NCBI GenBank assembly: GCA_026004775.1
Contig: BPJU01000003.1
Location: forward strand, 248,001-312,000
Source: Pirellulaceae bacterium
Lineage (GTDB): Bacteria > Planctomycetota > Planctomycetia > Pirellulales > Pirellulaceae
Direction: 5' to 3'
DNA length: 64,000 bases
Positions 9,867-18,886 of this stretch are shown here, piece by piece. The notes beneath the pieces are model-generated. The model was given only the letters and a program-made list of their open reading frames with translations. It was not told the DNA's origin and searched no databases. The position numbers were made by a program, and so were the translations under genes. Every line of letters begins with the position of its first letter. Position 1 is the stretch's first letter.

Positions 9867-10904
9867 TTACAACAGGTCGTCCCGGTCGCGGGCCAGTTTC
9901 GGCACTTCCGGCTCGGGGATCTCTTTCAGGAGCCGCTCGATCAGGTCTTCGGCGGTCAGCCCCTCGGCTTGTGCCTGAAAATTCGTGCTCAGCCGATGCC
10001 GCAAAACCGGAACGGCAATCTTCCGCACGTCGTCTATGGCGACCGAATAGCGGCCGTGCATGGCGGCGATCGCCTTGGCTCCGGCAATCAAGAACTGCCC
10101 GGCGCGGGGGCCGGCACCCCAGTCCACCAGCTCGCGGATATATTCCGGAGCGGACGGATCACGCGGCCGCGTGGCTCGCACCAGTCGAGCCACATACTTG
10201 ATCACGTATTCACTGACGGCCACCGAAGCCACCAGCTTCTGGAGGTTCAAGATGGCACGGCCGGAGAGCACCTTCCGCACTTCCACCCGCTCCTGACGAG
10301 CACCCAACGCCAGAATCCGCTCCTCCTCGTCCAGCGATGGATACCCCACCTTGATGTTGAACATGAACCGGTCCAATTGCGCCTCCGGCAACGGGTAAGT
10401 CCCTTCCTGCTCGATCGGGTTCTGGGTGGCGATGGTGAAAAACGGATCGGGCAGAGGGTAGGTCTGCGTGCCCACGGTCACTTCGCGCTCCTGCATCGCC
10501 TGAAGCAGGGCCGCCTGAGTCTTGGGAGGCGTGCGGTTGATTTCGTCTGCCAGCAGGATATTGGTAAAAACGGGACCTTCTACAAACCGGAACTGCCGCC
10601 GCCCCTGCTCGTCCTCCTCCAGTACGTTCGTCCCCGTGATGTCACTGGGCATCAGATCGGGCGTGAATTGGATGCGTTTGAAACCGACGTCCAGGATCTT
10701 GGCCAGAGTGCTCACCATCAGGGTCTTGGCCAGCCCCGGTACACCCTCCAGCAAGCAATGGCCCCGCGTAAAAATCGCCGCAAAAAGCTGCTCGATTACG
10801 GCCTCCTGCCCGACGATCACCTTCTGGAGTTCCTGCTGCATGATCTGCCGGTGGACGCTGAATTCCTGCAGAACTTCGGCCAGGTTGCGCGGTTTGCTCG
10901 ACAC
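9867..10904 (-). CDS. moxR: MoxR-family AAA+ ATPase
   Basis: First gene of the minus-strand block. The AAA+ core has Walker A GVPGLAKT at 54-61 and Walker B/DEINR (LLADEINRTPPKTQAALLQAMQE) near 113-135, the typical MoxR form, then sensor-1 IATQNPIEQEGTYPLPEAQLDRF. Length (345) is normal for the RavA/MoxR group. MoxR ATPases work as chaperone-like motors with VWA proteins, here the next three genes. Nothing unusual in the catalytic motifs. The promoter must lie in the ~540-base gap upstream, shared divergently with the PIN-like gene cluster. Confidence 0.93.
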   Translation of the reverse strand: MSSKPRNLAEVLQEFSVHRQIMQQELQKVIVGQEAVIEQLFAAIFTRGHCLLEGVPGLAKTLMVSTLAKILDVGFKRIQFTPDLMPSDITGTNVLEEDEQGRRQFRFVEGPVFTNILLADEINRTPPKTQAALLQAMQEREVTVGTQTYPLPDPFFTIATQNPIEQEGTYPLPEAQLDRFMFNIKVGYPSLDEEERILALGARQERVEVRKVLSGRAILNLQKLVASVAVSEYVIKYVARLVRATRPRDPSAPEYIRELVDWGAGPRAGQFLIAGAKAIAAMHGRYSVAIDDVRKIAVPVLRHRLSTNFQAQAEGLTAEDLIERLLKEIPEPEVPKLARDRDDLL

Positions 10905-11450
10905 GGCTCCTCCTGCATACTCTCGTGGGCTGACGCTTCGGCACTTGCGAAGTGCCGCCCCATCCCGTTCTTGTGGCCAACCTGCAAACGTACGACTCCG
11001 CTACGCCCCCTCGCAGCGGAACTCGCGAAGCCCGTTGAAGCTTCTAGCATCATCGTACGCATTACCGGGCTCCCGCGGTAGCCAAGCAGGAACGGCAAGT
11101 TGCCAGCATCCCCTTCCAAGACGGTCACCGCCCCCAAAGAAGGCACCCGCCACCCTGGGGCTCTTCCCGCAGACCGGGCTCTGCGGGGGTTCTTTTCGAC
11201 CAGAAGCATCACGGCGGAACGGAAGCGACCAATCGTGGGAAAAGCCTACCCTAGAGCCGAGTAGTGGCCAAGCCGTGAACCACACGCGGTCGCTGGGGAA
11301 CGGGTGGAACAGCGGCGCTGCTGCGGGAAACCACCAGAGCGCCAATTTTTTGGTGGTTCCTGTCATGGCTGTGACAATCTGTTCGTATCAAATGTAGGAG
11401 GAATAGGAAAACCTCCATTCGGTATACTAAGAATCGAAGAGTAGCTTTGT
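10905..11450. other. Divergent intergenic region between moxR and the PIN-like cluster
   Basis: 546 bases with no frame I would call a gene. It holds an inverted repeat (listed separately) and, at 11423-11428, a TATACT hexamer 22 bases before the ATG of the first PIN-like gene, a possible -10 box without a clear -35. Base composition shifts from GC-rich on the moxR side to AT-rich on the right. Confidence 0.5.
11166..11187. terminator. Perfect 8-bp inverted repeat, possible hairpin
   Basis: CCCGCAGA (11166-11173) and TCTGCGGG (11180-11187) are exact reverse complements around a six-base loop, followed on the plus strand by ggttcttttc. It could be a weak terminator or a remnant regulatory hairpin. 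No gene ends just upstream, so its function is open. Confidence 0.35.
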
Positions 11451-12044
11451 ATGGGTTGCGCTCAGAAAGCAAACCACACTATTTTCCTGATTGATGTCGA
11501 GAATGGCGCAAAGGCGGTGCCTGAAGACGTGAAACCCGGTGATCACCTGTTCCTGTTCGCTCATCGTGACCGCACACCGCTCGTTGCACACTTGCAACAC
11601 CAAGCGGCGCAGCGAAAGGCCTTCTGCGAAGTGATACCAATACGCCTCCCTGGGAAAGTTCACGCCGACCGCGCGCTTTGCTTTACCTTCGGGTGCCTCA
11701 TCACTCTGCATCCCAATTGCCGCTTTGTACTTGTGGCGCGAAGGGGGGCTTATGAGGCGATGCTCAAGACTGCCCGAAAGTATGGTATCACCTGTGAAAT
11801 ACGCAACATCAAATACTCGTACGCGGCGACCCGCAAACCCCAGCACGGCTCGCTGTCCACCAAAACTGCCGGGGAATCGCCTCCATGCCCTGCCCCCGTA
11901 ACCGCCGCATGCACCGATGCAAACGAGCCATGCAGCCAAACGGAAAAGTACCGGCGTATCGTGCGAGCTTACCGCCGCGGGTATCCCCCTTGCCCGTGTA
12001 CCCGAACCTCGCCACATTTGCCGGCAGAGCAGTCCCGAACCTGA
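11451..12044 (+). pseudogene. PIN/NYN-like protein, first of three paralogs, probably decaying
   Basis: The N-terminal half matches the next two genes: hydrophobic strand plus FLIDVENGA, then ADRALCFTFGCLITLHP and a segment near 95-100. Where the paralogs read SSDKAF or SSDKGF, this copy reads ARRGAY, so a candidate catalytic aspartate is lost. The C-terminal helical region aligns up to KYRRIVRAYRRGYPP, then diverges and stops. Shifting frame near base 11990 restores LPVYPNLATFAG, resembling LPRLYNAVRALLG of the second copy, so a frameshift in the C-terminal domain is likely. Called a pseudogene on these two losses; a shortened functional protein remains possible. Confidence 0.5.
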
Positions 12045-12342
12045 ATGCGGTGATTTGCGGCCCTCGATTAGGCGTGTGGACGCATATTGTCACACTTTTG
12101 AATTCCCACTCGTAATTCCTTACATGAGCAATATAATGAGTTTTTTGACCGGGAAAACCTATTTCACCAATTCCATGTCGGCCCAATTACCGTGGCTCAA
12201 TGAGCCCACCTGGTGCACAAGCTTTCAGTGTGCGGGTTTTTGTGTCAGTTGCAGCTCTATTGGTTGCATGTGCCAGTTAAGCCTTGCTGGCCCTGGGAAC
12301 CCGACGCGCCCCCTTGATAACAATATCCATAACAATACCTGC

Positions 12343-13086
12343 ATGATCGCCGCACAGCCCGCGATATTCTTGTTGGACGCTGAGAATGGTGCCACGGCAT
12401 GTCCCAAAGAATTAAGGCCGGGAGATATTGTCGTCATCGTGTATTCAGAGCCGCAGGAGCGTCGTGTGACGGCTTTAAAAGAAACGGTCGAGTCGCACTA
12501 TGCTCTTTGCCGGCTTCGCAAAGTAGCCGTAAGAGAAAAAAACGGTGCCGACCATGTGCTCTCCATGGCGTTTGGCCGGCTAATTGAACAATATCCCCGC
12601 AGCCATTTCGTGGTTATTTCCTCTGATAAAGCCTTCAACGCGGCGTTGCAGGCCGCGCACGAAGACGGGATTTCCTGCGAGCGTCGAGACGTGCATGTAA
12701 CCGCCCAAACCCTTCCACCAAAGAAAAGCAAGAAAACCGCTGCCGGTCGCGCCCATTCCAACAGCCCGTTGCCTCACCCGGGTACTGCCGCGTCGGACGC
12801 CGTGGCGAAGGCGTGCCAGCGCATCCTGGCCGTCTTCCGCAAGTCGAGTCCGCCACGAACCTTACCCCGGCTGTACAACGCCGTTCGAGCACTTCTTGGA
12901 ACGGACGCCCCACTAGAACAAGTCACTCAATGCGTTGATTGGATGCGGCAGCACGGTCACGTGACAATCGACAGAAATCAACGCATCATCTATGCCTGGG
13001 AACAAGCGCCCTGTGCCCCGCACGCCTGTGTTGCTTTCTCTGCCACCGAATGGGCACTCGCCAATTCTTCGGCTGTCAGGATGTAA
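12343..13086 (+). CDS. PIN/NYN-like domain protein with C-terminal winged-helix-like domain (copy 2)
   Basis: Start set at ATG 12343 (frame is open from 11917) because the homology with the other two copies begins here: FLLDAENGA in the first strand, DHVLSMAFGRLIEQYP in the middle, and FVVISSDKAF. The spaced acidic residues (D of DAEN, D of ADHVL, D of SSDK) fit a PIN/NYN-type metal-dependent nuclease fold, probably acting on RNA; this is inferred from pattern, not from a database match. After a Lys/Ser/Pro linker, the last ~85 residues form a small helical domain that looks like a winged helix. No good Shine-Dalgarno precedes the ATG. Located in a lower-GC patch. Confidence 0.6.
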   Translation: MIAAQPAIFLLDAENGATACPKELRPGDIVVIVYSEPQERRVTALKETVESHYALCRLRKVAVREKNGADHVLSMAFGRLIEQYPRSHFVVISSDKAFNAALQAAHEDGISCERRDVHVTAQTLPPKKSKKTAAGRAHSNSPLPHPGTAASDAVAKACQRILAVFRKSSPPRTLPRLYNAVRALLGTDAPLEQVTQCVDWMRQHGHVTIDRNQRIIYAWEQAPCAPHACVAFSATEWALANSSAVRM

Positions 13087-13194
13087 GGAGTGTTTACGTA
13101 ATCGTTATTGGCAGGCGACGAAGGGCTGGATCAGGTAGATTTACCTGCGCACCTGGGCGAGGACCTGACCCCTGTCCGAAAGAGGACATTTGGC

Positions 13195-13887
13195 ATGGTA
13201 CGTTCCAGCGTGACTTTGCACAAGACATTTCTCTTGGACGTCGAGAACGGAGCTATCCATCTTCCTGAAGACGTGAAAAAGGGCGACCGCATCGTTCTCG
13301 TGTTTTCGCCCCACTACAAGGAATGGGTGGAAACAATGCATGTAAAAGCTGACCAAATAGGGGCTTTTACTATTCTGCGTCAAATTGATCTACCTGGCCC
13401 GGATGCTGCAGATCGCGTTTTATGCTGGGAGTTCGGGCGCCTGGCTACCATGTTTCCCGCCGATCATTTCATAATCGTATCATCGGACAAAGGGTTTGCG
13501 GCATTGATAGACCATGCGCAGTCGCTTCGGATTAGCTGTGAACAAAGGCCGATACAATCTCTGGTTCGATCAGCCGAAAACGGCAACAGTGCGCGCCGAG
13601 GCTGTCTAAGAGCTCAATCGGTGTCGTACCGTGGAATTAACGTGAACGACGTTGACAAGACCGTGTGTTGGAAAGTTTGGGTTAGACTGTGCAAGTCAGG
13701 GTGCCCCAGGACTCTTGACGGCCTTTACAACGCTATTGATTCAAATCTAGGCCATGGCGCGCCGGGAATGGTCGTTTCGAAAATAATTTCAATGTTGGTA
13801 GATTTGGGATTTATCAGCATCTGCGGAGAGCAGGTTGTACCACAAGTGGAGGGCGGTTCGGTTTTACAAATCAATAAGCCGCGGTGA
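13195..13887 (+). CDS. PIN/NYN-like domain protein with C-terminal winged-helix-like domain (copy 3)
   Basis: Third tandem paralog. ATG 13195 is chosen over the longer frame (from 13108): AGAGGA (13181-13186) stands 8 bases upstream and the paralogs align from here. Motifs: TFLLDVENGA, ADRVLCWEFGRLATMFP and FIIVSSDKGFAALIDHA, so all proposed acidic positions are kept, as in copy 2. The C-terminal part (CPRTLDGLYNAIDSNLG ... LVDLGFISI) parallels the second copy's PPRTLPRLYNAVRALLG ... MRQHGHVTI. A nucleic-acid-binding nuclease-like function is the best guess. No toxin/antitoxin partner is visible nearby. Confidence 0.62.
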   Translation: MVRSSVTLHKTFLLDVENGAIHLPEDVKKGDRIVLVFSPHYKEWVETMHVKADQIGAFTILRQIDLPGPDAADRVLCWEFGRLATMFPADHFIIVSSDKGFAALIDHAQSLRISCEQRPIQSLVRSAENGNSARRGCLRAQSVSYRGINVNDVDKTVCWKVWVRLCKSGCPRTLDGLYNAIDSNLGHGAPGMVVSKIISMLVDLGFISICGEQVVPQVEGGSVLQINKPR

Positions 13888-14191
13888 GACACTGCTGAAA
13901 TTCTGCCGCAATTGCTACTGCCTTTTCCCAGCAACTCATACTATTCGTGGGGCGTAGGGGAGTTAGTTTTGCGCCGTCGAACCGACACGCTGAACTTGAG
14001 TCGATGAACCGTTACAACACCGGCGGCACGGCTGCGGTGCGTACGAACGCAGTTAGCGGTTCGGGGCAGAGGCTTTGCGCGAATACCTATGGCGCCGGCA
14101 GACGGTCGTTTATACTCAGAGCGCTGGCCGGCAGACGTGGCACCGCCAGCAGAAGTTTATCAATTCGAGTCAAGCTGAGGAGGAGGCGAAT

Positions 14192-16507
14192 ATGGCGCGA
14201 GCGGGTTGGCCGGTCGCACTCGGTTTGGTCAGCTTGATAGGCACACTGCACGCGCAGCAGGACGACATCCCGCCTCACCGACCGCTCGAGGTGCCGGGCG
14301 TGCATGCCTATCCAGGCGAACATAGTGTGTATGCCGGCCAGGAGCTGGAACTGCACGTAAGCAGCAGCGTACCGTACGATCTGAGCATCTGCCGGTTAGG
14401 GCCGAAGGTGGACGACCCGGCCGGCGAAGAACTGCTCGAACAGTTCCCGCCCAGCGATCCGCAGCCGGTGCCGATCTATCCAGGCTCGTACATCCACATC
14501 GAGCGTTCGCTGCAAGGGCCCCTGGAACAGTTGTCTGTCGAATGCTGGGTTCGGCTGTGGAAGGTACGTGACCGAGCCGGAATGGTAACGCAATTTGATC
14601 ATCCGGAGCGTTGTGGGTTTGGATTGTTTGCGCATCCGGATGGGTCGGTCGAGTTTTATTTGGGTGATGGGGGCGAACATCGAGCGACTGGAGGGCACCG
14701 AGCCGGTGCGATCGCTGACGGCAAGTGGCATCACGTGGTCGGCACGTGGGACGGGCAGGAAAAATGCTTGTGGATCGACGGGCGGCAGGCCGGTCGATGG
14801 CCGTACGCTGGACCGGTCAACACCGGTGAGGCGGAGCTTCGGATCGGGGCGGCGGGCGAGCAGGGCAGGGCAGCCGCTTTCCTGGATGCCGACCTTGCCA
14901 TGCCGGCCCTTTACCAACACGCTCTGACAGGAGAGCAAGTCCACGCTCGGTATGAAGCCAAGGCGCTGGCACTTCCGCCGAAAGAGGGCTTGCTTGCCTG
15001 CTGGCCGCTGGATGAAGAGCGGGGTGATCGGGTACGGGACGTGTCGGCCGCCGGGCGGTCCGGGCGCATTATCAACCACGGTACCTGGATGATCGGTGGC
15101 CCGAGTTTCAACGCTGCGGTGCCGCGCTTCGGCGAATACCTGCCGGAAAAAGACCCGGCACGGGGCCACGGGCTGCGGCTGGCATCGGACGACCTTTACG
15201 ACTGCCGTTGGCCGATCCGCCACCGGTGGCTTGTTCCTGAAGAGGCTCGCCCCGGTTTTTACGTGGCGCGTTTTCGTTATACGTATGAACAGAAGGAACG
15301 AACGCAATACGTGACCTTTATCGTGAAACGGCCTGCGGATCGCCCGGCGTCACCGATTTTGGTGCTGGCGGCCACCAACACGTGGCGTGCCTACAGCGGG
15401 ACTCCGTTTGCGATACCACCTGCCGAGCGCAAGCAGGTGTGGGGAACTGGCGGCATCCAAAACGGCCCGACGTCGCCGCCGGCCTACAACCTGTATCGAG
15501 CCCACGCGGCAGGGCAGGGCACCTACCAGGTTGGGCTGCGGATGCCGTGGCCCGCCGCCGGCCCCCACATTCTGTACGGGGGCCCCACCGACTATAGCCA
15601 TCTGATGCGCGCCGAACGCTTCCTGCACGCCTGGTTGGAAGAACAGGGTTACCTTTTTGACGTTATCAGCGACGTGGATTTGCACCGCCAGCCTGAAATC
15701 CTGCACGCGTACAAAGTGCTGATTATCTGCGGGCACAACGAGTACTGGTCGATTCCGATGTACCAGGCCCTGGAAAGCTACCTGCGGAGCGGAGGCAACG
15801 TCATCAATCTTTCGGGCAACACGATTTTCTGGCGCGTCAGCTTCGATCCGGAGTGCCGGATCATGGAATGCCGTAAAGTGGATGCACCCGGAAATCAGTT
15901 GCCACCCGAGCGGCGGGGTGAAGCGTGGCATAGCCAGGATGGGCGGCGAGGCGGGTTGATGCGCGAATGCGGCTACCCGGGCTGGCGGCTGCTGGGACTG
16001 GAAACACTCGGCTGGAACAACCAATCGAACCCAGAGAACTTCGGCCCGTTCGTCGTGCAACTTCCTGACCATCCGTTGTTTCGCCATCCTGAGCCATTGG
16101 GGCTGCTAGCAGGCCAACGTATCGGGCAGCGTCCGGAAGGGGGAGTGCCCATGGCCAACGGTCACGAATTCGATGTGCGCATAAGCACCCTGCGTGCCCT
16201 GGCCGAAGCACCGCCTCCGGCAGGGGCTCAGATGCCCGAAGAGCCGCCTGGGATCGTCCAGTTGGCCAATGGCGTCATCCCCTGGTCGAAGGGCGGCTCG
16301 GCATTCGACTACTTCTTGCGGCCGATTCGCCCAAAAAACGATCAAGGAGGGGAAATGATCTATTGGGAGCGGCCGGAAGGGGGACGGGTTTTCAATGCAG
16401 GCACGATCGGTTTTTCTTGGGCCATGGCTGTGGATCCGAAGCTGCAAGGCCTTATGCGCAATGTACTTGCGCACTTCGGTGTCGCTCGCCCCGAACCGAG
16501 CCGGTAA
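14192..16507 (+). CDS. Secreted LamG-like + N,N-dimethylformamidase-like C-terminal domain protein
   Basis: The ATG at 14192 follows a strong GGAGGAGG and opens a signal peptide (WPVALGLVSLIGTLHAQ), so I prefer it to the longer frame from 14075. About residues 100-270 form a concanavalin-like LamG domain (VECWVRLWKV ... GKWHHVVGTWDG ... LDADLAMPALYQHAL). The C-terminal ~400 residues resemble the large subunit of N,N-dimethylformamidase (LVLAATNTWRAY ... GPHILYGGPTDYSHLMRAERF ... LIICGHNEYWSIPMYQALESYLRSGGNVINLSGNTIFWRV). Such domains occur widely outside true amidases, so the reaction is not predictable; an extracellular sugar- or amide-processing role fits the signal peptide and LamG module. 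Confidence 0.75.
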   Translation: MARAGWPVALGLVSLIGTLHAQQDDIPPHRPLEVPGVHAYPGEHSVYAGQELELHVSSSVPYDLSICRLGPKVDDPAGEELLEQFPPSDPQPVPIYPGSYIHIERSLQGPLEQLSVECWVRLWKVRDRAGMVTQFDHPERCGFGLFAHPDGSVEFYLGDGGEHRATGGHRAGAIADGKWHHVVGTWDGQEKCLWIDGRQAGRWPYAGPVNTGEAELRIGAAGEQGRAAAFLDADLAMPALYQHALTGEQVHARYEAKALALPPKEGLLACWPLDEERGDRVRDVSAAGRSGRIINHGTWMIGGPSFNAAVPRFGEYLPEKDPARGHGLRLASDDLYDCRWPIRHRWLVPEEARPGFYVARFRYTYEQKERTQYVTFIVKRPADRPASPILVLAATNTWRAYSGTPFAIPPAERKQVWGTGGIQNGPTSPPAYNLYRAHAAGQGTYQVGLRMPWPAAGPHILYGGPTDYSHLMRAERFLHAWLEEQGYLFDVISDVDLHRQPEILHAYKVLIICGHNEYWSIPMYQALESYLRSGGNVINLSGNTIFWRVSFDPECRIMECRKVDAPGNQLPPERRGEAWHSQDGRRGGLMRECGYPGWRLLGLETLGWNNQSNPENFGPFVVQLPDHPLFRHPEPLGLLAGQRIGQRPEGGVPMANGHEFDVRISTLRALAEAPPPAGAQMPEEPPGIVQLANGVIPWSKGGSAFDYFLRPIRPKNDQGGEMIYWERPEGGRVFNAGTIGFSWAMAVDPKLQGLMRNVLAHFGVARPEPSR

Positions 16508-16580
16508 GGCATTCGCCACGCGCGAAGCTCCGCTAAAAAGCCACCATCCACATGCACAATTTCGGCAGAACTATTCACAA

Positions 16581-16620
16581 AATAGGCAAAATTGTGCGCA
16601 ATTCTGCCTATTGTCTTAAT
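16581..16620 (+). terminator. Long hairpin with T-rich tail after the LamG gene (terminator or operator)
   Basis: AATAGGCA (16581-16588) and TGCCTATT (16605-16612) pair exactly; inside them AATTG and CAATT add five pairs around a TGCG loop, with one mismatch. A T-rich stretch (ttgtcttaattatttttt) follows. Placement 74 bases after the LamG gene stop suggests a terminator. It also lies ahead of the DeoR/BMC promoter, so operator function is possible. Confidence 0.5.
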
Positions 16621-16637
16621 TATTTTTTCGATATTTT

Positions 16638-16678
16638 TGACAAATGTCAGTTGAAACATGTCTGTTTTGTGGTAAAAT
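16638..16678 (+). promoter_or_regulatory. Promoter and inverted repeat ahead of the deoR-BMC operon
   Basis: TTGAAA (16651-16656) and TAAAAT (16673-16678) are spaced by 16 bases, a good sigma70-type promoter about 60 bases before the DeoR start. Overlapping its upstream edge is TGACA-aa-TGTCA (16638-16649), an inverted repeat with a two-base spacer, and ACATGT follows in the spacer. DeoR regulators commonly bind such repeats in their own promoters, so autoregulation is likely (inference). Confidence 0.6.
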
Positions 16679-16737
16679 TCGTTCAAAGTCGCGCAGCGAG
16701 TGGTGGGCATTGGGTACCCCAGTAGGGCACATTGGCG

Positions 16738-17529
16738 ATGATAGCAGAAGAGCGGCGAGCGCGGCTGTTGGAGTTGATCCGGCTGAAGGGTTTCGCGTCG
16801 TTGCCGGAGTTGGCTGAGGCGTTGGGGGTCTCGGAGTCGACGGTACGGCGCGACCTGGATGCGCTGGAGGAGACCGGTGCAGCTCGACGTACCCACGGCG
16901 GGGTGCTCTACAGCGGTCCGTCGCCGAAAGTACCGCATTTTGAAGCCCGCCAATCGATGAACTGGGAAAAAAAACGCGCTATTGCTCGGCGTGCCGCCCA
17001 GTTGATCGAGGATGGCGACACGGTGCTTCTGGACGGCGGCACCACCACGTACGAGTTGGCTCGCGAGTTATCGGGGCGGCCCTTGCAGGTGGTCACCAAT
17101 TCGCTGCCGGTGGCCAACCTGTTCATGGCCGGCGACGGTGTCGACCTGGTGTTCGTGGGCGGTTATGTGCATGGCCGGACCGGCGTGACACTTGGGCCTT
17201 ACGCCAACGACATGCTCAGCCGACTGAACGTGCGCCGAGCCGTGTTGAGTGTTGCCGGCGTGAACGTGCAGGGATTCTACAACAGCAACTTGCTGTTGGT
17301 GGAAACCGAACGGGCGATGATGCGGGCGGCGGACCAGGTGATGGTTGTGGCCGATAGCACGAAATTCGGCCGCAGCAGCTTGGCGCTGTTGTGCGGACTG
17401 GGTGATGTGCATTGCGTGGTGGCAGACGAACAACTCGATGAAGCGTGGCGAAAGCGGCTGGAGAGCCACGGTGTGCAGTTGGTGCTGGCGGAATTGTCCC
17501 GAGAGGAGGCTCTTGCCGAGGGGCACTGA
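16738..17529 (+). CDS. DeoR-family transcriptional regulator of the BMC operon
   Basis: The N-terminal helix-turn-helix carries the DeoR fingerprint (RRARLLELIRLKGFASLPELAEALGVSESTVRRDLDALEETG, written across residues 6-48, followed by RRTHGG). The C-terminal DeoR sensor domain has the DGGTTTYELAREL sugar-phosphate-binding loop and the DSTKFG motif. Length is normal (263 residues). ATG 16738 is preferred over a TTG six bases upstream because AGGG (16724-16727) is better spaced to it. It precedes the BMC genes in the same direction, as in other PVM loci, and is expected to respond to a phosphorylated sugar intermediate. Confidence 0.9.
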   Translation: MIAEERRARLLELIRLKGFASLPELAEALGVSESTVRRDLDALEETGAARRTHGGVLYSGPSPKVPHFEARQSMNWEKKRAIARRAAQLIEDGDTVLLDGGTTTYELARELSGRPLQVVTNSLPVANLFMAGDGVDLVFVGGYVHGRTGVTLGPYANDMLSRLNVRRAVLSVAGVNVQGFYNSNLLLVETERAMMRAADQVMVVADSTKFGRSSLALLCGLGDVHCVVADEQLDEAWRKRLESHGVQLVLAELSREEALAEGH

Positions 17530-17634
17530 TCGGCAGCGACCGGGCTCGAGCCTCGCCACCTGCAGGTGGCCCGCGGCACGAGAGACCGGCGCGCCTTGGG
17601 GCGAAAACGTGCAACTTCCGGAGGCATTTGGTCA

Positions 17635-18351
17635 ATGATTACAACGGCGGCATGGGACCGACAGAAAATCGAGCAGCTCGTGCGCCAAGTGGTGCTGCGG
17701 CAGTTGCTGGCCGGCTCCGAAGCGCAATTGTCCGAGCGCTGTGCTCGCCCGCCGGAACTGGTGGTCAGCATTTCGGCCCGGCATGTGCATCTTACCGATG
17801 AGCATGTGGAGATCCTTTTCGGGCCGGGTCACCAGCTCACTCCCATGAAGCCCCTTTACCAGGAAGGCTTCTATGCCGCGGAAGAAACGGTGATGATCGT
17901 CGGGCCTCGGCGGCGCATGCTACCGACGGTGCGGGTGCTGGGGCCGACGCGCAAAGCGAGCCAGGTGGAGCTGGCTTTTACCGACGCGATTTCGTTGGGG
18001 ATCGACGCCCCGGTGCGGCTCAGCGGTGATATCGCCGGCACGCCCGGTTGTGTGCTGGTGGGGCCGAAGGGAGTGGTGGAGCTTCGCGAGGGCGTGATCC
18101 GTGCCGCACGGCATGTGCACATGAACTTCGAGACTGCGGCCTATTTCGGGGTCAAGAAAGGCGACCGGATGAAGTTGCGGATCGAATCTCCGGGCTGCAC
18201 GACCGTCTTTGAGGACGTCATCGTACGGCCCGACGCAACGAGCAAGCTGGAGGTGCACTTGGACACGGACGAAGGGAATGCCTGTTTCCTGGAAGGGGCG
18301 ACTCGCGTGGAGTTGTTGCCGCCCGGCGAGGCTTGCCGGTGCAAGCGATAG
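17635..18351 (+). CDS. pduL: PduL-type phosphotransacylase (BMC-associated)
   Basis: Converts an acyl-CoA plus phosphate to acyl phosphate and CoA inside the microcompartment, recycling CoA for the aldehyde dehydrogenase. Both PduL half-domains show the zinc-ligand signature: ISARHVHLT (near 46-54) and AARHVHMN (near 156-163). Residues about 7-25 ([19 protein letters not shown]) are an amphipathic helix before a short linker, fitting an encapsulation peptide. ATG 17635 is preferred to the longer frame from 17566 because GGAGG lies 10 bases upstream. Substrate is probably lactyl-CoA or propionyl-CoA (inference from pathway). Confidence 0.92.
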   Translation: MITTAAWDRQKIEQLVRQVVLRQLLAGSEAQLSERCARPPELVVSISARHVHLTDEHVEILFGPGHQLTPMKPLYQEGFYAAEETVMIVGPRRRMLPTVRVLGPTRKASQVELAFTDAISLGIDAPVRLSGDIAGTPGCVLVGPKGVVELREGVIRAARHVHMNFETAAYFGVKKGDRMKLRIESPGCTTVFEDVIVRPDATSKLEVHLDTDEGNACFLEGATRVELLPPGEACRCKR

Positions 18352-18446
18352 CGGGCCGGCCCTCCTTGTGCACGACGGACGCAAGAGCAAGCCACTTGCC
18401 GGAGGCACCGGCGGGTGTTGGACGTTTGTTTTGGGAGTAACCGCGT

Positions 18447-18764
18447 ATGGCAAAGCTGAATGAAGCTCTGGGAATGATTGAAACCAAGGGATTTGTGGCC
18501 TTGGTCGAGGCGGCGGACGCGATGATGAAGGCGGCCAACGTCACGTTTTTGGGGTGGGACAAGGTTGGCAGCGGTCTGGTGTCGGCCTTTGTGACGGGCG
18601 ATGTTGCGGCCGTCAAAGCGGCGACCGATGCCGGGGCGGCGGCGGCCAGCCGTATCGGCGAAGTGATCAGCGTACAGGTGATCCCTCGCCCGCATGACGA
18701 CCTGCATCTGGTGCTGCCGGCTTCGGCACAGCGCAGTGCGGCTTCGGCTGCCGCCACCGAGTAG
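18447..18764 (+). CDS. BMC-H hexameric shell protein 1
   Basis: Single BMC domain (Pfam00936 type) of 105 residues: [56 protein letters not shown] is the full strand/helix series (written across residues 7-62). It forms the hexagonal facets of the shell; the pore loop falls around WDKVGSG. A short Ala/Ser tail follows the domain. It begins 95 bases after pduL and is paired with a second BMC-H 122 bases downstream. Confidence 0.96.
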   Translation: MAKLNEALGMIETKGFVALVEAADAMMKAANVTFLGWDKVGSGLVSAFVTGDVAAVKAATDAGAAAASRIGEVISVQVIPRPHDDLHLVLPASAQRSAASAAATE

Positions 18765-18886
18765 AGGTTGAGTTTTCGGGAATTTTGATTATGGCCAAAC
18801 GAAGCAGCGGCCGGCCCAGAAGCCGATCAACATCGGCGGCTCCCGGTGCCGGTCACCCGGTAGCTTCCACACAAGGAACGATACAG

